Shown one piece after another: positions 8,205 through 16,488 of a stretch of 16,996 nt of DNA. The translations under genes were made by a program, and so were the position numbers. The notes under the pieces are model-generated. The model did not search any database. It was given only the letters and a program-made list of their open reading frames with translations, and was not told the DNA's origin. The stretch spans positions 1-16,996 of the forward strand of contig JALXCX010000295.1 of assembly GCA_026990725.1 (NCBI GenBank), in the 5' to 3' direction. The stretch is from Desulfobulbaceae bacterium (GTDB lineage Bacteria > Desulfobacterota > Desulfobulbia > Desulfobulbales > Desulfobulbaceae). Each line of letters opens with the position of its first letter. Position 1 is the stretch's first letter.

Positions 8205-10418
8205 ATGTTAAACACTAAGCAGAGAAAAAAAAAGCAGCAGCTTATCCGATATGTCATCGGCTTTTGCCTGCTCCTTATCCCTGTCCTGGCTTACCTCCAG
8301 AGAGGTTTGCTCAAGGGTGATTTTAACCTGCCCATCTCAAGTACGGTTTTAATTTTTGCGCTGATCAATATCAACGGACTGCTCCTGCTCCTTATGCTGT
8401 ATCTGGTGCTGAGAAATCTTGTTGAACTGATCTATGAACGAAAACAAAAAATACTGGGCTCCAGACTGAGAACCAAACTGGTTATTTCCTTTGTTTCTCT
8501 CTCCATGATTCCAACAGTTATTCTCTTTCTTATTGCCCTGCGCTTTGTTTCCACTTCAATGGATTACTGGTTTAACACCAATGTTGAGGATTCGTTACAG
8601 GCCTCTTTAAAACTGGCACAAACAGTCTTTCATGACACGGAAAAACGTGCCGAGAACATGGGCGTTCAGATTACTTCGCTCCTTGAAAATGGCGATATAG
8701 ACATTAATAATCCCGTCGAACTGAACCAGCTTTTCAGTAGAACTCTGGCAATAGCTCCTCCAGGTGCTCCAGACGCCCTGGCCATCATTGGACCACATTT
8801 TGAAAAAATTGTCTTTGCCAAGGGGGTTCGTTTAAACGCGGTATCAATTCCCGAAATACCCACAGAAGCAATCAGAAAGGCAAACAACACCAAACAAACT
8901 GAAATAGTTTCACAGCAGGTTAATACCGGGGAACTCGTTCAGGCGATTGTGCCAATTCATATTGATAATCAAACCAACTATTTTCTTGTCTCAAGTCTGC
9001 TGATACCAATAGAACGGCTCGTTCTTATGCAGGCGGTCTCAAGCGGCATCACAGATTACAGACAGCTTGTCATGCTGAAAGCCCCTATCAAGTTGAGTCT
9101 GATAATCATGCTGCTCATTATTACCCTGCTTATCCTTTTTGGCGCTATCTGGTTTGGTTTTTATATTGCCCGTTCCTTAACCGGACCAATCAACAAACTG
9201 GCAGAGGCTACCCGGCGTGTTGCTGACGGTGAGCTGGACTTTACCCTTGAAAAAGAATCTGATGACGAAATGGGATTGCTTGTAGATTCCTTTAACTCTA
9301 TGACTTCTGACCTGCTGGCCAGTAACAAACAACTGGGCGAGGCCCATAATGCTCTGCAGGAATCAAATATTATTTCCGAACAGCGGCGCCGTTATCTGGA
9401 AACAATCCTGAAAAATGTTGCCGCAGGGGTTATTGCCATAAACGAAAATGATGAAATAACAACCATTAACGCCTTTGCGGAACAATTATTAAAAATTGAT
9501 CCGAAATCCTTTTTACATCAGGATTTCAGGAAAATACTGCCCCGTCCGCATGTTCAGGTTTTAAACCAGTTTTTCCAGGATCTACTCAAGTCAGGAAAGC
9601 ATTCCATTGAAAGGCATCTCAACCTGACTGTCCGCAAAGGGGAGACCTACTCCCTGCTTGTCAGTATCACCAGGCTCATTGATGAAAGCTCAAACCCCAT
9701 TGGTTATGTCATAGTTTTTGATAACCTGACCAAACTTGAAAAAGCCCAGCGTCTTGCAGCATGGCAGGAAGTGGCCCGCCGGATTGCCCATGAGATTAAA
9801 AACCCACTCACTCCGATACAGCTTTCTGCGCAACGTTTAAGAAAACGTTACCTTGCATCCATCACGAATGATCAAGACATTTTTGACCAATGCACCGGGA
9901 CCATTATCAAGCAGGTCGATGAAATAAAACGTCTTGTAACAGAGTTCTCAGATTTTGCCAGGATGCCGCGAATCAACAGAGTAAAGGCAAATATTACAGA
10001 CATTGCAACAGATACGCTCGTCCTTTACCGGGAGGGGCATAAGCATATTATTTTCAGCCTGGAACACGATGATATTCCGACCTTTTCCTTTGATCCGGTT
10101 CAGGTTAAAAGGGTCCTCATCAACCTGCTCGACAATGCTGTAACAGTGCTTCCGGAACAGGGGACCATCGCAACAGAAATCAGACTCAACACTGAAGAAA
10201 AGCTGGTCAGGATGACAGTCAGAGACAATGGCCCCGGCATGACAGAGGAGGTCAAGCTACGACTGTTTGAGCCCTATTTTTCCACCCGAAAATCAGGAAC
10301 CGGACTGGGCCTTGCCATAGCTCATACAATCATTACCGAGCATAACGGAACCATTAAGGTCAGAAATAACTCGCCAACAGGAACTGAATTTACTGTTGAG
10401 TTGCCCTATGATAATTGA
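8205..10418 (+). CDS. ntrY: NtrY-like sensor histidine kinase
   Basis: A 737-residue inner-membrane kinase that should phosphorylate the response regulator encoded next to it. Four membrane segments are visible at about 15-31, 46-70, 91-115 and 297-322. The loop between the third and fourth (about 180 residues) is the probable periplasmic sensor. A HAMP domain (RSLTGPINKLAEATRRVADGE, from about 323) and a PAS domain (about 400-500) follow. The HisKA box VARRIAHEIKNPLTP has the phospho-acceptor His near 529. The ATPase domain has an N-box (LINLLDNAV, about 637-645), DNGPGM (about 674) and GTGLGLAI (about 699). This four-TM, HAMP, PAS layout is that of NtrY; the true signal is unknown, so the symbol is by family resemblance. 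There is no Shine-Dalgarno before ATG 8205. Confidence 0.92.
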   Translation: MLNTKQRKKKQQLIRYVIGFCLLLIPVLAYLQRGLLKGDFNLPISSTVLIFALININGLLLLLMLYLVLRNLVELIYERKQKILGSRLRTKLVISFVSLSMIPTVILFLIALRFVSTSMDYWFNTNVEDSLQASLKLAQTVFHDTEKRAENMGVQITSLLENGDIDINNPVELNQLFSRTLAIAPPGAPDALAIIGPHFEKIVFAKGVRLNAVSIPEIPTEAIRKANNTKQTEIVSQQVNTGELVQAIVPIHIDNQTNYFLVSSLLIPIERLVLMQAVSSGITDYRQLVMLKAPIKLSLIIMLLIITLLILFGAIWFGFYIARSLTGPINKLAEATRRVADGELDFTLEKESDDEMGLLVDSFNSMTSDLLASNKQLGEAHNALQESNIISEQRRRYLETILKNVAAGVIAINENDEITTINAFAEQLLKIDPKSFLHQDFRKILPRPHVQVLNQFFQDLLKSGKHSIERHLNLTVRKGETYSLLVSITRLIDESSNPIGYVIVFDNLTKLEKAQRLAAWQEVARRIAHEIKNPLTPIQLSAQRLRKRYLASITNDQDIFDQCTGTIIKQVDEIKRLVTEFSDFARMPRINRVKANITDIATDTLVLYREGHKHIIFSLEHDDIPTFSFDPVQVKRVLINLLDNAVTVLPEQGTIATEIRLNTEEKLVRMTVRDNGPGMTEEVKLRLFEPYFSTRKSGTGLGLAIAHTIITEHNGTIKVRNNSPTGTEFTVELPYDN

Positions 10419-10491
10419 TACTATGCTGTAACTCTTTGCAAAATGGTCCTGTCAGCTGTTTTTTTCTTTCACCCAAACCTATGTAAGCCTT

Positions 10492-11859
10492 ATGTCCTCC
10501 TCCATTCTCATCATTGATGATGAAGACTCCATCCGTGATTCTCTGTCCGGAATCCTGGTTGACGAAGGTTTTCATCCCCTGGCAGCCGCAACAGCTGAAG
10601 AAGGGCTCACCCTTTTGGAGCAACAGGAGGTTAATCTGGTCCTGCTCGATATCTGGATGCCCGGAATGGACGGGCTGGAAGCTTTAAAAAAAATTAAAGA
10701 GGATAATGCCCAACTGCCTGTCATAATGATTTCCGGTCATGGCACTATTGAAACGGCCGTACAGGCTACTCGTATGGGGGCTTTTGATTTTATTGAAAAG
10801 CCTCTGTCGTATGATAAAATTATCCTGACAATTAATAAAGGACTGCATGTTGCCCGCCTTGAGCGTGATAACCTCATCCTTCGTGAATCCTCTCCTGCCC
10901 GACCAAAAATTACAGGTGATTCTGTCGCGGTGACAAATCTGCGGGAACAGATTAACCGCGTTGCCCCAACCGATGCCTCGGTTCTCATTCTTGGAGGACA
11001 TGGTACGGGCAAAGAACTTGTCGCCCAGACGATTCATTGTCTTTCAAACCGTTCTTCCCGCCCAATGATTGAGGTAAACTGTGCCGCTATTCCGGAAGAA
11101 CTCATTGAATCAGAACTCTTTGGTCATATCAAGGGGGCTTTCACGGGTGCCGACAAAGCAAAACAAGGAAAATTTGATCAGGCCGATGGATCGACCCTTT
11201 TTCTGGACGAAATTGGTGACATGAGCCTGAAAAGCCAGGCCAAGGTCTTACGTATCCTCCAGGAACAGAAATTTGAACGGGTGGGCGGCAATAAAACAAT
11301 TCAGGTCGATGTTCGTATTCTTGCTGCCACAAATAAAAATCTTGAAGATGAGATTGAAAACGGGAACTTTCGGGCAGACCTGTTTTACCGGCTGAACGTG
11401 ATCCCGATAAATGTTCCCAGCCTGGGAGAACGTCTTGCCGACATCCCCTCGCTGGTAGAAGATTTCCTGAAACAGTTTTGTGATAAAGGCCTTGGTAAAA
11501 AACAATTCTCAAGCGATGCCCTGGCCATACTTATGCGTCACCCATGGCCCGGTAACATCAGGGAATTACGGAATATGATTGAACGCCTGGTCATCATGAC
11601 CACAAGCCCGCGTATCACTGCAGCCGAAGTGACCCCCTTCCTCAACCCGAATGCCACCACGCCCGCTTCTTTGACGAAAACAAACGAGATATATGCCCAT
11701 TTACCTTTTAAAGAAGCACGCAAACAGTTTGAACATGATTACCTGAAGAGTAAACTGGAGGAGTGTAAAGGTAATGTCTCACACACTGCGGAGAAAATAG
11801 GTATAGAGCGCAGCCATCTCCATAAGAAAGTGAAAGCTCTGGGTATTATCCTGAAGTAA
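10492..11859 (+). CDS. ntrX: NtrX-like sigma-54-dependent response regulator
   Basis: A 455-residue transcription activator, partner of the kinase 73 bp upstream. The receiver domain (1-120) has the acidic pair DDED (9-12), phospho-acceptor Asp53 in LLDIWMP, and Lys103 in EKP. The AAA+ domain holds Walker A GGHGTGKE (168-175), the sigma-54 contact loop GAFTGA (215-220) and Walker B TLFLDEIGD (235-243). The Fis-type helix-turn-helix ends the protein (CKGNVSHTAEKIGIERSHLHKKVKALG). The Walker A has GH where most family members have ES/ND, but the invariant Gly-Lys is kept. Targets are unknown. I see no clear sigma-54 promoter feeding a gene in this window. There is no Shine-Dalgarno before ATG 10492; the leader is T/C-rich. 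Confidence 0.93.
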   Translation: MSSSILIIDDEDSIRDSLSGILVDEGFHPLAAATAEEGLTLLEQQEVNLVLLDIWMPGMDGLEALKKIKEDNAQLPVIMISGHGTIETAVQATRMGAFDFIEKPLSYDKIILTINKGLHVARLERDNLILRESSPARPKITGDSVAVTNLREQINRVAPTDASVLILGGHGTGKELVAQTIHCLSNRSSRPMIEVNCAAIPEELIESELFGHIKGAFTGADKAKQGKFDQADGSTLFLDEIGDMSLKSQAKVLRILQEQKFERVGGNKTIQVDVRILAATNKNLEDEIENGNFRADLFYRLNVIPINVPSLGERLADIPSLVEDFLKQFCDKGLGKKQFSSDALAILMRHPWPGNIRELRNMIERLVIMTTSPRITAAEVTPFLNPNATTPASLTKTNEIYAHLPFKEARKQFEHDYLKSKLEECKGNVSHTAEKIGIERSHLHKKVKALGIILK

Positions 11860-11932
11860 ACAGTCCTGACCCAAACGGACGGAATGTAAGTCCCAAGATT
11901 AATAATAATGCAGTTTCCCCAAGGAGTTCATT

Positions 11933-12907
11933 ATGGTTTTCCCGGAATATCGCCCCCGCAGGATGCGGCAGAATGAAACTTTTCGAACCCTGATACGCGA
12001 GACAAGCCTTTCTCCCGGCCAGTTGGTGTATCCACTCTTTGTCATGCCGGGTAAAGGGAAACGGGAAGAAGTCCCTTCTATGCCCGGCGTTTATCGCCTG
12101 TCTGTTGATCAACTCAAAAAAGAGGCAAAATCCTGTCTGGATGTTGGGGTTCGTTCTGTCATCTTATTTGGTCTTCCTGAAAAAAAAGATCCAATGGGTT
12201 CCGGGGCCCATGCCCAGCATGGTATTGTCCAGAAAGCTATTGCGGAATTAAAAAACAGCGTTCCAGAGATGACTGTCATCACAGATGTCTGCCTCTGCGA
12301 ATACACAGATCATGGTCATTGCGGCTGTTTAAACGGACACGATGTAGATAACGACACAACACTTGAGCTGCTCGCCCGCACCGCACTGTCCCATGCCAGA
12401 GCCGGGGCAGATATGGTTGCCCCCTCCGACATGATGGATGGACGGGTCAGCGAAATACGCAGCACACTTGATGAAAATGATTATCACATGATCCCGATCA
12501 TGTCCTATGCGGTCAAATACGCCTCTGCCTTTTATGGTCCTTTCAGGGATGCCGCTGATTGCGCGCCGCAATTTGGTGATCGAAGAAGTTACCAGATGGA
12601 CCCGGCAAACAGCAGAGAAGCTCTTCGTGAGGCCACGCTTGACGTAGACGAAGGGGCTGATATCCTCATGGTTAAACCGGCTGTGGCCTATCTTGATATT
12701 ATCAGACAGTTACGGGATGAATTTGATCTGCCCATTGCCGCCTATCATGTCAGCGGTGAATATGCCATGATTAAAGCAGCTGCGCAGAAAGGCTGGATAG
12801 ATGGTGACCGGGTGATGGCAGAGACGCTGCTTTCCATACGCCGTGCCGGTGCTGACATTATTTTGACCTATTTTGCCAAAGACATGGCAAAATTGCTGCG
12901 GCAATAA
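11933..12907 (+). CDS. hemB: Delta-aminolevulinic acid dehydratase (porphobilinogen synthase)
   Basis: HemB joins two molecules of 5-aminolevulinate to porphobilinogen, the first shared step to haem, sirohaem and cobalamin. The 324-residue length is normal. The two Schiff-base lysines are Lys195 in [19 protein letters not shown] and Lys248 in [12 protein letters not shown]. The metal loop [14 protein letters not shown] carries Cys120, Cys122 and Cys130, the zinc-binding type. The conserved [10 protein letters not shown] is at 163-172. AAGGAG seven or eight bases before ATG 11933 is a strong ribosome-binding site, in contrast to the three genes upstream. It lies 73 bp after the NtrX-like gene and may be the last gene of that transcript. 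The window also holds a B12-dependent RNR, an eventual user of this pathway's product. Confidence 0.98.
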   Translation: MVFPEYRPRRMRQNETFRTLIRETSLSPGQLVYPLFVMPGKGKREEVPSMPGVYRLSVDQLKKEAKSCLDVGVRSVILFGLPEKKDPMGSGAHAQHGIVQKAIAELKNSVPEMTVITDVCLCEYTDHGHCGCLNGHDVDNDTTLELLARTALSHARAGADMVAPSDMMDGRVSEIRSTLDENDYHMIPIMSYAVKYASAFYGPFRDAADCAPQFGDRRSYQMDPANSREALREATLDVDEGADILMVKPAVAYLDIIRQLRDEFDLPIAAYHVSGEYAMIKAAAQKGWIDGDRVMAETLLSIRRAGADIILTYFAKDMAKLLRQ

Positions 12908-12935
12908 CAAACGTTCCCTTTCAATCGATCAGTAA

Positions 12936-13007
12936 ACACTGCCCTGAAAGCGCTTTGGCACATTGTCCGCTGAAATCGGACAAAAAGGTGACTTTTCACG
13001 GCAGTGT
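12936..13007. other. Multi-branched inverted-repeat structure between convergent genes
   Basis: An outer 8-bp perfect inverted repeat ACACTGCC/GGCAGTGT (12936-12943, 13000-13007) encloses three inner dyads: the palindrome AAAGCGCTTT (12947-12956), a 7-bp stem TTGTCCG/CGGACAA (12963-12969, 12977-12983) and GTGA/TCAC (12988-12991, 12996-12999). Together they can fold into a branched structure in RNA of either strand. It stands 28 bp past the hemB stop and 37 bp from the stop of the convergent VanZ-like gene. A transcription-end or RNA-processing role for both genes is likely, although no T-run follows. Confidence 0.5.
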
Positions 13008-13043
13008 GGAGTGCGCATCATCACCATAATCACTGTTTTAAGT

Positions 13044-13439
13044 CTACTGGTCCGCTTCCTGAAGGCGGGCCCTCTCTCCTTTTCGACAGGCCGAGATAAA
13101 TACAACGCCCAGCACCAGACAGGCTCCAATAATATCAGCAAAAACATCAAAAACAGAGGCCGTGCGCCCGGCAATAAATGTTTGGTGGAATTCATCGCTT
13201 ATGCCGTAAACTGTACAAAATACGATGATCTGGATCGATGTTTTATGCGAATAAGCGGGGAAAAATTTATCTGCCACAGCAAGCACTGCAGCAGCAGCCA
13301 GAGCGGCATAGGCTATGATATGAAAAATTTTATCTGATCCAAAAAAACGGGGGATAGCCAGACTGGCATCTGGCTGATTGGAAAGGAAAAAAATAATCCC
13401 CATGACAACAAAGACAGGGATAAAACGTAAAACTCTCAT
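13044..13439 (-). CDS. VanZ-like family membrane protein
   Basis: A small integral membrane protein of 131 residues from ATG 13439. It has four hydrophobic segments: about 4-21, 42-60, 66-84 and 100-117. The VanZ-like signature is present: SNQPDASLAIP and a DKIFHIIAYAAL stretch, then SDEFHQTFIAGRTASVFDVFADIIG with the conserved Asp, Glu, His, Gly-Arg and Asp residues. Most chromosomal family members have no known role, and nothing here suggests glycopeptide resistance. The frame is open upstream to 13523, but that part overlaps the SEC-C gene. TTG 13445 has AAAGGA at a better distance and could be the real start. It follows the SEC-C gene by 13 bp and is probably cotranscribed with it. Confidence 0.88.
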   Translation of the reverse strand: MRVLRFIPVFVVMGIIFFLSNQPDASLAIPRFFGSDKIFHIIAYAALAAAAVLAVADKFFPAYSHKTSIQIIVFCTVYGISDEFHQTFIAGRTASVFDVFADIIGACLVLGVVFISACRKGERARLQEADQ

Positions 13440-13452
13440 ATACAAAGTTTTT

Positions 13453-13998
13453 TTATCCTTTTGCTCTTTGATTACCAGCCCCGGCAGCCGGATCATCTTC
13501 ATTTCGGACGTGAACCCGAGCAAGTAATTCCTTGGAGTATTTACTCATAATTCTGCGCATAGCCGCATTGATCTGCTGGCTCGGTGCCCCGGCTATCTGT
13601 CTTAATTCTTGATCAGCATAGCCTGTTACAAAAAGTTTACGGTCCTGCAGGGTAAATGTATGACTCCAATTGACCTCTATGGTCTCAGGGTTTTCTTCCA
13701 CAGGCGCCGCAAGAGGTTTCCCTTTGTCTGCAACCTGTACGGCATCATTATCGGTTGCCTCCAAAACCCAGGCATCACCGTTTGGTTGGCTGAAAAAAAT
13801 AAAAACGCCAAGCTCACGCAAGGTTGGACTACCTGCAGCGGCATCAGCCTGGATTCTTTTGATCTCTGCCAGTAAAGAAACTCTTAACTGGTTCATGGGG
13901 GATGGAATTTTTCCGTCTTTTTGCAGGGGCAGACAGCAATTTTTATACTTCCTGCCAGACCCGCATGGGCATGATTCGTTACGACCAATTTTTGACAT
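13453..13998 (-). CDS. SEC-C metal-binding motif protein
   Basis: A 181-residue soluble protein. Its N-terminus is a complete SEC-C motif, GRNESCPCGSGRKYKNCC (5-22), with Cys10, Cys12, Cys21 and Cys22. This is the zinc-binding tail known from SecA and from many small proteins of unknown role. The remaining 160 residues (a helical part about 35-60, then a beta-rich part including VNWSHTFTLQDRKLFVTGY) resemble no family I can name with confidence. AGGGA lies about seven bases before ATG 13998. A terminator-like hairpin stands just in front of the ribosome-binding site. The next gene is the VanZ-like one. A link to protein export or ribosome quality control is possible from the SEC-C motif but unproven. 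Confidence 0.85.
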   Translation of the reverse strand: MSKIGRNESCPCGSGRKYKNCCLPLQKDGKIPSPMNQLRVSLLAEIKRIQADAAAGSPTLRELGVFIFFSQPNGDAWVLEATDNDAVQVADKGKPLAAPVEENPETIEVNWSHTFTLQDRKLFVTGYADQELRQIAGAPSQQINAAMRRIMSKYSKELLARVHVRNEDDPAAGAGNQRAKG

Positions 13999-14010
13999 GT
14001 GTTTTCCCTG

Positions 14011-14049
14011 AATAAAAGAAACTGCCCCGCCACAGGAGGACGGGGCAGT
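14011..14049 (-). terminator. Terminator-like hairpin before the SEC-C gene
   Basis: A perfect 9-bp stem ACTGCCCCG/CGGGGCAGT (14021-14029, 14041-14049) with an 11-base loop is followed on the minus strand by TTCTTTTATT (14020-14011). It can end transcripts coming from the RNR gene (stop 14182). It is only 22 bp from ATG 13998, with the tail touching the ribosome-binding site, so a transcript of the SEC-C gene that begins upstream would carry it in its leader. Confidence 0.75.
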
Positions 14050-14139
14050 AAAAGAATTCTACGTCCCCAAAGGCAGGATATCAGCTCATAAAAAAAAAAT
14101 TAATTCATAAACAGAGCATTCTTAACCGTAGACAATTAC

Positions 14140-14162
14140 GTCTGAAATCTCAGATTTCAGAC
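14140..14162. promoter_or_regulatory. 23-bp near-perfect palindrome, likely operator
   Basis: Two 11-bp arms, GTCTGAAATCT and AGATTTCAGAC, are perfectly complementary and separated by a single base. Such tight symmetry suits a dimeric DNA-binding protein better than an RNA terminator, and there is no T-run. It lies 20 bp past the RNR stop and 140 bp upstream of the SEC-C start. A promoter for the SEC-C/VanZ pair may lie just below it (TTGTCT near 14134 on the minus strand is a weak -35). Confidence 0.5.
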
Positions 14163-14181
14163 CCGGCTGCTGTTTAATGCT

Positions 14182-16359
14182 TTATGAGCATTTTGAATAG
14201 CCGCAGTCACGACATATTTCACAACCTTCTTCAAAAACCAGTTTTCCTGTTTCGCATTCAGGGCATTTGGATGAAAAACCTTTATGCGTACCTGCCATAA
14301 AAGACTTTAACAGTTTGCCCAGTTGAGCCGGTAAATCGAGCATGTGACCGCTTGACCGGTCCAGCTGTTTGATAACCTCTTCCATGGGAATCTGGTAACG
14401 AAGAGCAAGGGAAACAAGCCGACAGGTTGTTGTCCACATGGTGGACTTGTCTTTGAGATCGACACGATTATCAAAGGGGAATTTAGCAAAGACTTCCATC
14501 GGAGACTCATTGTCATCAAAACAGACAATAAGATAAATTGTGTTGCCGTTGGCGTCTTTGAGTTTATAGCGCTTGGCACTTAGTACTGCCGGCAGTTCTT
14601 TCTTCTGAACTATCCCCTGGGTTGAAACAGCCGCAGTTTGTCCATCTTCTCCGGTTCCGACAGTATTCAAAACCTGAGCATCTCGTGAACCGTCACGGTA
14701 GACAGTGAGTCCTTTACAGCCAAGCTGAAAAGCGAGCAGATAGGAATTTCGCACATCCTCGGGTGTTGCCGTAGAAGGTAAATTAATGGTTTTACTGATG
14801 GATGAATCAACGCCGCTGGCCTGTAAGGCGCCCTGCATGCGAATATGGTCTTCAGGAGTGATATCCTGAGCCGTCCGGAATATCTCCTGCCATTTGCCGG
14901 GAATTTCATCATGACCTACAACAGTACCACTGGCAGCAACTTTTTCTAAAAGCTCGTCGCTAAAAAAACCTTCAGCACGAGCAACGATCTCAAAATGTTT
15001 GTTGACCATGAGGAACCTGTCTCCATCCATCACATTTTTTTCCATTACGATGGAAAAATAAGGCTCACAACCAGAGGCACAATCGGCAATCATGGAGACA
15101 GTCCCGGTGGGTTGAATGGATGTCAGTGCCGCGTTCCGGCGGGCAGGATATTTGTTATACTTCGTATCATAGGCAGGGAATGCGCCTTTGATTTCCGCCA
15201 GCTCACACGAAGCGGCTTCGGCCTCATCGTGGATAAACTGCATCACACCTGCTGAAGTTTCGCGTCCCGGTGAAGTTCCGTAAGGAATTTCAAGCTGAAT
15301 GAGCATATCGTGCATTCCCATGATACCAAGCCCGATTTTTCGTGTTTTCTGAGTCATCTCGGCAATCTCGGGAATGGGAAACCTGTTGCAGTCAATGACA
15401 TTATCCAGAAAACGTACGGAAAGCCTGACTGTCTGGGCCAGACGTTTAAAATCAACCTCACCATTCTCTACATACTGCCCAAGATTTATTGATCCTAAAT
15501 TACAGGACTCGTAGGGCAGCAGCCATTGTTCTCCACAGGGATTTGTGGCTTCAAATTCGCCTAACTGTGGTGTAGAGTTGGCCCGGTTCGCAGCGTCTAT
15601 AAAGAGGACACCAGGTTCCCCGTTATGCCAGGCAAGATCAATTATTTTATCAAAGACCTCTTTGGCTCTAAGGGTTTTCACACAGTGTCCATTTGACGGA
15701 TCTATCAGATCATACTGCTGATCTGTCTTGACAGCCTCCATGAAGGCATCGGTGATTGCCACGGAAAAATTAAAATTTGTGAACTTTGTCTGATCTTCCT
15801 TGGCCGAAATAAAATCCATGATATCAGGGTGATCAACGCGAAGAACGCCCATATTGGCACCCCTGCGTTTCCCCCCCTGCTTAATGGTCTCTGTAGCGGC
15901 ATCAAATACAGCTGCAAAACTCAACGGCCCGGAAGCCACCCCCTGCGTAGACTGCACTGCAGAGTTGGTCGGTCGTAAACGGGAAAAAGAGTATCCGGTG
16001 CCGCCCCCTGTTTTATGCACAAGAGCACCGTTGCGGATAGAGGTGAAAATGCCGTCCATGGAGTCTTCAATAGGCAGGACAAAACAGGCTGAAAGCTGCC
16101 CAAGATCTGTACCGGCATTCATCAGACAGGGAGAATTGGGCAAAAAATCAAGATGATAAATCATATTGAAAAAGCCATCCTTCAACATGTTATAATCATC
16201 CATTTCCAAATCAACAGAGGCAACAGCCTCAGACACTCTCCTGCATAGAGTTTCCCAATTCTCAAGCAGATGTCCCTCAGCGTCTTTTAAATAGTAACGC
16301 CGTTCAAGAACCGTTTCAGCAGTGTCTGTTAATGCCTGTTTAGGCATATCCTTTGTCAT
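14182..16359 (-). CDS. nrdJ: Adenosylcobalamin-dependent (class II) ribonucleotide reductase
   Basis: This 725-residue enzyme reduces ribonucleotides to deoxyribonucleotides, using adenosylcobalamin to generate its thiyl radical, so it works with or without oxygen. The active site is complete: Cys92 in LSACFVLP, then NPCGE (273-277) with the radical Cys275 and Glu277, and Cys286 eleven residues later as the redox partner. KTGGGTGYSFSRLRP (116-130) and the P(T)GTVSMIADCASGCEPYF loop are typical of NrdJ. The C-terminus has four paired cysteines (CPEC, CEICRDCGYSKC), the tail that relays electrons from thioredoxin. There is no class I small subunit or class III activase nearby. GGGGAGG stands directly before ATG 16359; ATG 16347 has AAGGAT and is an alternative. 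NrdR-box-like sites overlap the promoter. No cobalamin riboswitch is visible. Confidence 0.97.
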   Translation of the reverse strand: MTKDMPKQALTDTAETVLERRYYLKDAEGHLLENWETLCRRVSEAVASVDLEMDDYNMLKDGFFNMIYHLDFLPNSPCLMNAGTDLGQLSACFVLPIEDSMDGIFTSIRNGALVHKTGGGTGYSFSRLRPTNSAVQSTQGVASGPLSFAAVFDAATETIKQGGKRRGANMGVLRVDHPDIMDFISAKEDQTKFTNFNFSVAITDAFMEAVKTDQQYDLIDPSNGHCVKTLRAKEVFDKIIDLAWHNGEPGVLFIDAANRANSTPQLGEFEATNPCGEQWLLPYESCNLGSINLGQYVENGEVDFKRLAQTVRLSVRFLDNVIDCNRFPIPEIAEMTQKTRKIGLGIMGMHDMLIQLEIPYGTSPGRETSAGVMQFIHDEAEAASCELAEIKGAFPAYDTKYNKYPARRNAALTSIQPTGTVSMIADCASGCEPYFSIVMEKNVMDGDRFLMVNKHFEIVARAEGFFSDELLEKVAASGTVVGHDEIPGKWQEIFRTAQDITPEDHIRMQGALQASGVDSSISKTINLPSTATPEDVRNSYLLAFQLGCKGLTVYRDGSRDAQVLNTVGTGEDGQTAAVSTQGIVQKKELPAVLSAKRYKLKDANGNTIYLIVCFDDNESPMEVFAKFPFDNRVDLKDKSTMWTTTCRLVSLALRYQIPMEEVIKQLDRSSGHMLDLPAQLGKLLKSFMAGTHKGFSSKCPECETGKLVFEEGCEICRDCGYSKCS

Positions 16360-16454
16360 GGCCTCCCCCTTGATATTTCAGTCTGTCTGCTTTTACTCAT
16401 CATAAGAGCGCAAAAAACGTAAAACCACCCCACACATAGATACGAACCTCGTAT

Positions 16455-16484
16455 TTTATATCACAACATATAGTGTCTCATCAA
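16455..16484 (-). promoter_or_regulatory. Promoter of the RNR gene (TTGATG-18-TATAAA)
   Basis: On the minus strand TTGATG (16484-16479) and TATAAA (16460-16455) are separated by 18 bp, giving a good sigma-70-type promoter with a leader of roughly 90 bases before ATG 16359. The spacer is almost exactly filled by an NrdR-box-like site, the expected place for repression. Confidence 0.6.
16461..16476. promoter_or_regulatory. NrdR-box-like site 1
   Basis: TCACAACATATAGTGT matches the published 16-bp NrdR consensus acaCwAtATaTwGtgt (recalled from memory) at 14 positions. It lies between the -35 and -10 of the RNR promoter. NrdR is a zinc/ATP-cone repressor of ribonucleotide reductase genes; its own gene is not in the window. 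Confidence 0.65.
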
Positions 16485-16488
16485 GGAT

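Noticed and set aside
12956..12970. Sigma-54 promoter-like TGGCACA-N4-CCGC
   Set aside because: Spacing fits the -24/-12 pattern, but the -12 part is poor, it lies inside the inverted-repeat structure, and no plus-strand gene follows.
13440..13523. Longer N-terminus for the VanZ-like protein (ATG 13523)
   Set aside because: The extra 28 residues overlap the end of the SEC-C gene in another frame and lack the hydrophobic start of the family.
14300..15920. Several ORFs of 60-90 codons on both strands inside nrdJ
   Set aside because: All lie within the conserved RNR coding sequence in other frames, with no independent support.
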